Source of the DNA: Clostridiales bacterium UBA1728
GTDB taxonomy: Bacteria > Bacillota > Clostridia > Oscillospirales > Oscillospiraceae
Reading direction: 5' to 3'
DNA length: 64,000 nt
NCBI GenBank assembly: GCA_002315975.1
Contig: DCIK01000015.1
Location: forward strand, 1-64,000
Shown here: in pieces, positions 62,475 to 64,000 of the stretch
Position numbering within the stretch: position 1 is the stretch's first letter
How the letters are laid out: each line of letters starts with the position of its first letter
Notes under the pieces: model-generated
Database searches by the model: none
What the model was told of the DNA's origin: nothing
Seen by the model: the letters and a program-made list of their open reading frames with translations, nothing else
Program-made: the position numbers and the translations under genes

Positions 62475-64000
62475 TTATTTTCTGCTTACGGGAAAAGCGC
62501 GAACCGCGTTCAGAACAGCGCCGATGGCTGCAATGCTGTCGATGAGCATATCAAACCAGAGCTGGGAGCTGACGCCGAAAAGCGCAAACAGGATCAGCAG
62601 AAGCTTTACACCCAGAACAGCGGCCATGCCCTGCAGAAACACATTTTTTGTGAGGCGGGCACTGCGAATGGCACCGCACAGGGAATCCAGCCTGTTACTG
62701 AGCAGAAGGAGCTGCGCATCGGCGCTGCAGGGATATTCGCCTTCTCCCATCACCACGCCCAGATCCGCTGTGGTAAGGCAAGCTCTGTCGGCCTCGGAGG
62801 AAGCTACATAGATAGTGCTCGCCTTTCCGCTGCGCTCGCACAGCTCGGCTATACGCCCTGGCTTTTCATCGCTGCGGCAGTTGGAGTAGTATTTATCGAT
62901 GCCGCAGTAACGGGCAATGCTGTGTGTTTTCTCGCTGCTGTCTTCACTGAGCAGAACCACATCCTGGCATCCGAGAGCGCGAAGCTCCTCAACGGCATCA
63001 TCGATATGATCGCGGGGCGTCTCACCCAGAAGGATGCTGCCGGCGTAGCGTCCCGCAAAGGAAACATGCAGTTCCAGCGGATTATCCTCGGCTTCAGGCA
63101 GGGGAACCGAATGCTCAAAAAGGAAGCTTCTGCTTCCCAGAAGAACAGGGATGCCCTCGATTTCAACGGAAAGCCCCTCTTCATACTCCACAAAGTTGCC
63201 AATAATGGAGTAATCAACGTGCTCCTTGTACGCCTCCACAATAGAGTGCGCAAGGGGCGTATCAGCGTTTGCAGCGGCGTGAGCTGCTGCCTTCAGAAGC
63301 GTTTCGGCATTCAGCTTCTGGGCTCTGACGGCCTCCAAGCGATACTTTCCGGTGGTTACGGTACCGTTTTTATCCAGAACCACAACGGCCGGAACTGCGG
63401 CTTTCTCCAGACTGCGCACACCCTTAAAGAGGATGCCGCGGCTGAAAGCGCCGGTGGTACCGGCATGAGAACAGGCATAGAGACCGGCAAACATACCTGC
63501 CGGATTCAGCAGGATCACCACGCAAAGAGCACGATGGATGGCGCTGCTGACAGAGCATTTTCCGATCACATTAAGCAAAACTGTAATCACTGCCCCCAGT
63601 GCCAGGGCAACAGGAGCAAAAAAGCGGCGATAGAGCTCGAACCAGCGCTCAACCCGGGAGCTTTCGCCTCCCTCCGCACGGCTCTGGTTCCAGAGGCGCT
63701 CAAAGAGAGAATTGCCCGCTGCACCCATGGCCTCGGCAAAGATATCCCCGCTGATCAGCCTGGAGCCGGCAGGAATTACATCGCCCTCGCCAAGCTCCTG
63801 CAAAGTGGGAGCTCCGAAAAAAGCGGCAGACTCTATGGTCCCCTGCCCTTCTGCCACAAGGCAGTCTACAGCAGCAACGCTGCCGGCATAAAGGTGAACC
63901 ATGTCGCCGGGACGGACTTCATCCCGATGAACTTCCCGCTCGGTCTCGTCCTCCGCAATCACGACTATGGAGGGACGCTGATCGACAGCCTTTTTCAGTA
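62475..64000 (-). CDS. P-type ATPase-like protein with lost catalytic motifs (N-terminus beyond window)
   Basis: At least 508 residues are visible; the frame is open to the right edge. The chain follows a P1B (heavy-metal) ATPase: actuator region, a helix pair, the phosphorylation domain, the nucleotide domain and two C-terminal helices. Almost every signature is changed: actuator TGES is FGAP, the membrane CPC is NPA, DKTGT is DKNGT (the Asp is kept), the SEHP motif is ADTP, and GDGxND is ASSEAD. No frameshift or stop is present, so it is a maintained protein and not a decayed gene. It may be a regulatory or structural pseudo-ATPase, or work by another mechanism. A normal ion-pumping role is doubtful. 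Confidence 0.75.
   Translation of the reverse strand, partial: LKKAVDQRPSIVVIAEDETEREVHRDEVRPGDMVHLYAGSVAAVDCLVAEGQGTIESAAFFGAPTLQELGEGDVIPAGSRLISGDIFAEAMGAAGNSLFERLWNQSRAEGGESSRVERWFELYRRFFAPVALALGAVITVLLNVIGKCSVSSAIHRALCVVILLNPAGMFAGLYACSHAGTTGAFSRGILFKGVRSLEKAAVPAVVVLDKNGTVTTGKYRLEAVRAQKLNAETLLKAAAHAAANADTPLAHSIVEAYKEHVDYSIIGNFVEYEEGLSVEIEGIPVLLGSRSFLFEHSVPLPEAEDNPLELHVSFAGRYAGSILLGETPRDHIDDAVEELRALGCQDVVLLSEDSSEKTHSIARYCGIDKYYSNCRSDEKPGRIAELCERSGKASTIYVASSEADRACLTTADLGVVMGEGEYPCSADAQLLLLSNRLDSLCGAIRSARLTKNVFLQGMAAVLGVKLLLILFALFGVSSQLWFDMLIDSIAAIGAVLNAVRAFPVSRK

Overview
The window looks like chromosome of a spore-forming, strictly anaerobic, fairly GC-rich Firmicute, most likely a gut Clostridia of the Oscillospirales type. 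The support is spoIVA, cwlD, a SigH-type sigma factor and a possible spoIIM; ferredoxin-linked 2-oxoacid chemistry; a dockerin protein and a mucinase-like M60 protein; and the order queA-x-tgt-yajC-TIGR04086-xerD-ruvCAB. Species is not assignable. I saw no rRNA, tRNA, CRISPR array, insertion sequence or prophage.

Layout. 1-10.8 kb: surface and secreted proteins (a truncated cohesin/dockerin protein, a PlsC acyltransferase, a 2097-residue M60 metallopeptidase with Cys-rich repeats, then two small coupled ORFs). 10.9-15.5 kb: a GPH-type transporter, a PucR regulator and a zinc-motif UroD-family protein. 15.6-26.4 kb: a promoter and leader with two intrinsic terminators, then a tightly coupled operon encoding an XRE-cupin-acyl-CoA synthetase fusion, a P-loop ATPase, four subunits of a branched-chain-type 2-oxoacid:ferredoxin oxidoreductase, a LeuA-like protein with altered active site, a TIM-barrel-acyl-CoA synthetase fusion and a leucine/valine dehydrogenase. 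26.7-29.5 kb: an ATP-grasp protein and an APH-like kinase, both orphans.

29.6-37.4 kb: the most striking locus. A CsoR-family sensor with an InrS-like (nickel) ligand pattern and a C6G6 operator precedes a FecBCD-type importer, a SAM methyltransferase with about 31 His in 72 residues, and a three-gene nitrogenase-like complex (NifH-like plus two NifD/K-like). I read this as a metal-responsive, probably nickel-linked, tetrapyrrole import, methylation and reduction system, not nitrogen fixation.

37.5-42.2 kb: a second MFS plus UroD-family module and two tandem SGNH hydrolases. 42.3-59.8 kb: housekeeping and sporulation genes (tRNA queuosine, YajC, Xer recombinases, RuvABC, SigH, TrmK, PHP phosphatase, Nif3, SpoIVA, CwlD, RadA). 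59.8-62.3 kb: an MBOAT/DHHW pair for surface O-acylation. 62.5-64 kb: a P-type ATPase-like protein, cut by the window edge, that has lost almost all catalytic motifs.

How the parts work together. The 15.6-26.4 kb operon can interconvert short branched (or aryl) carboxylates and amino acids: acid to acyl-CoA (ligases), acyl-CoA to 2-oxoacid with reduced ferredoxin and CO2 (oxidoreductase), 2-oxoacid to amino acid (dehydrogenase), or the reverse. AMP-forming ligases favour the salvage direction, and the Val/Ala-rich leader ORF is compatible with amino-acid-responsive control, but neither is proven by sequence alone.
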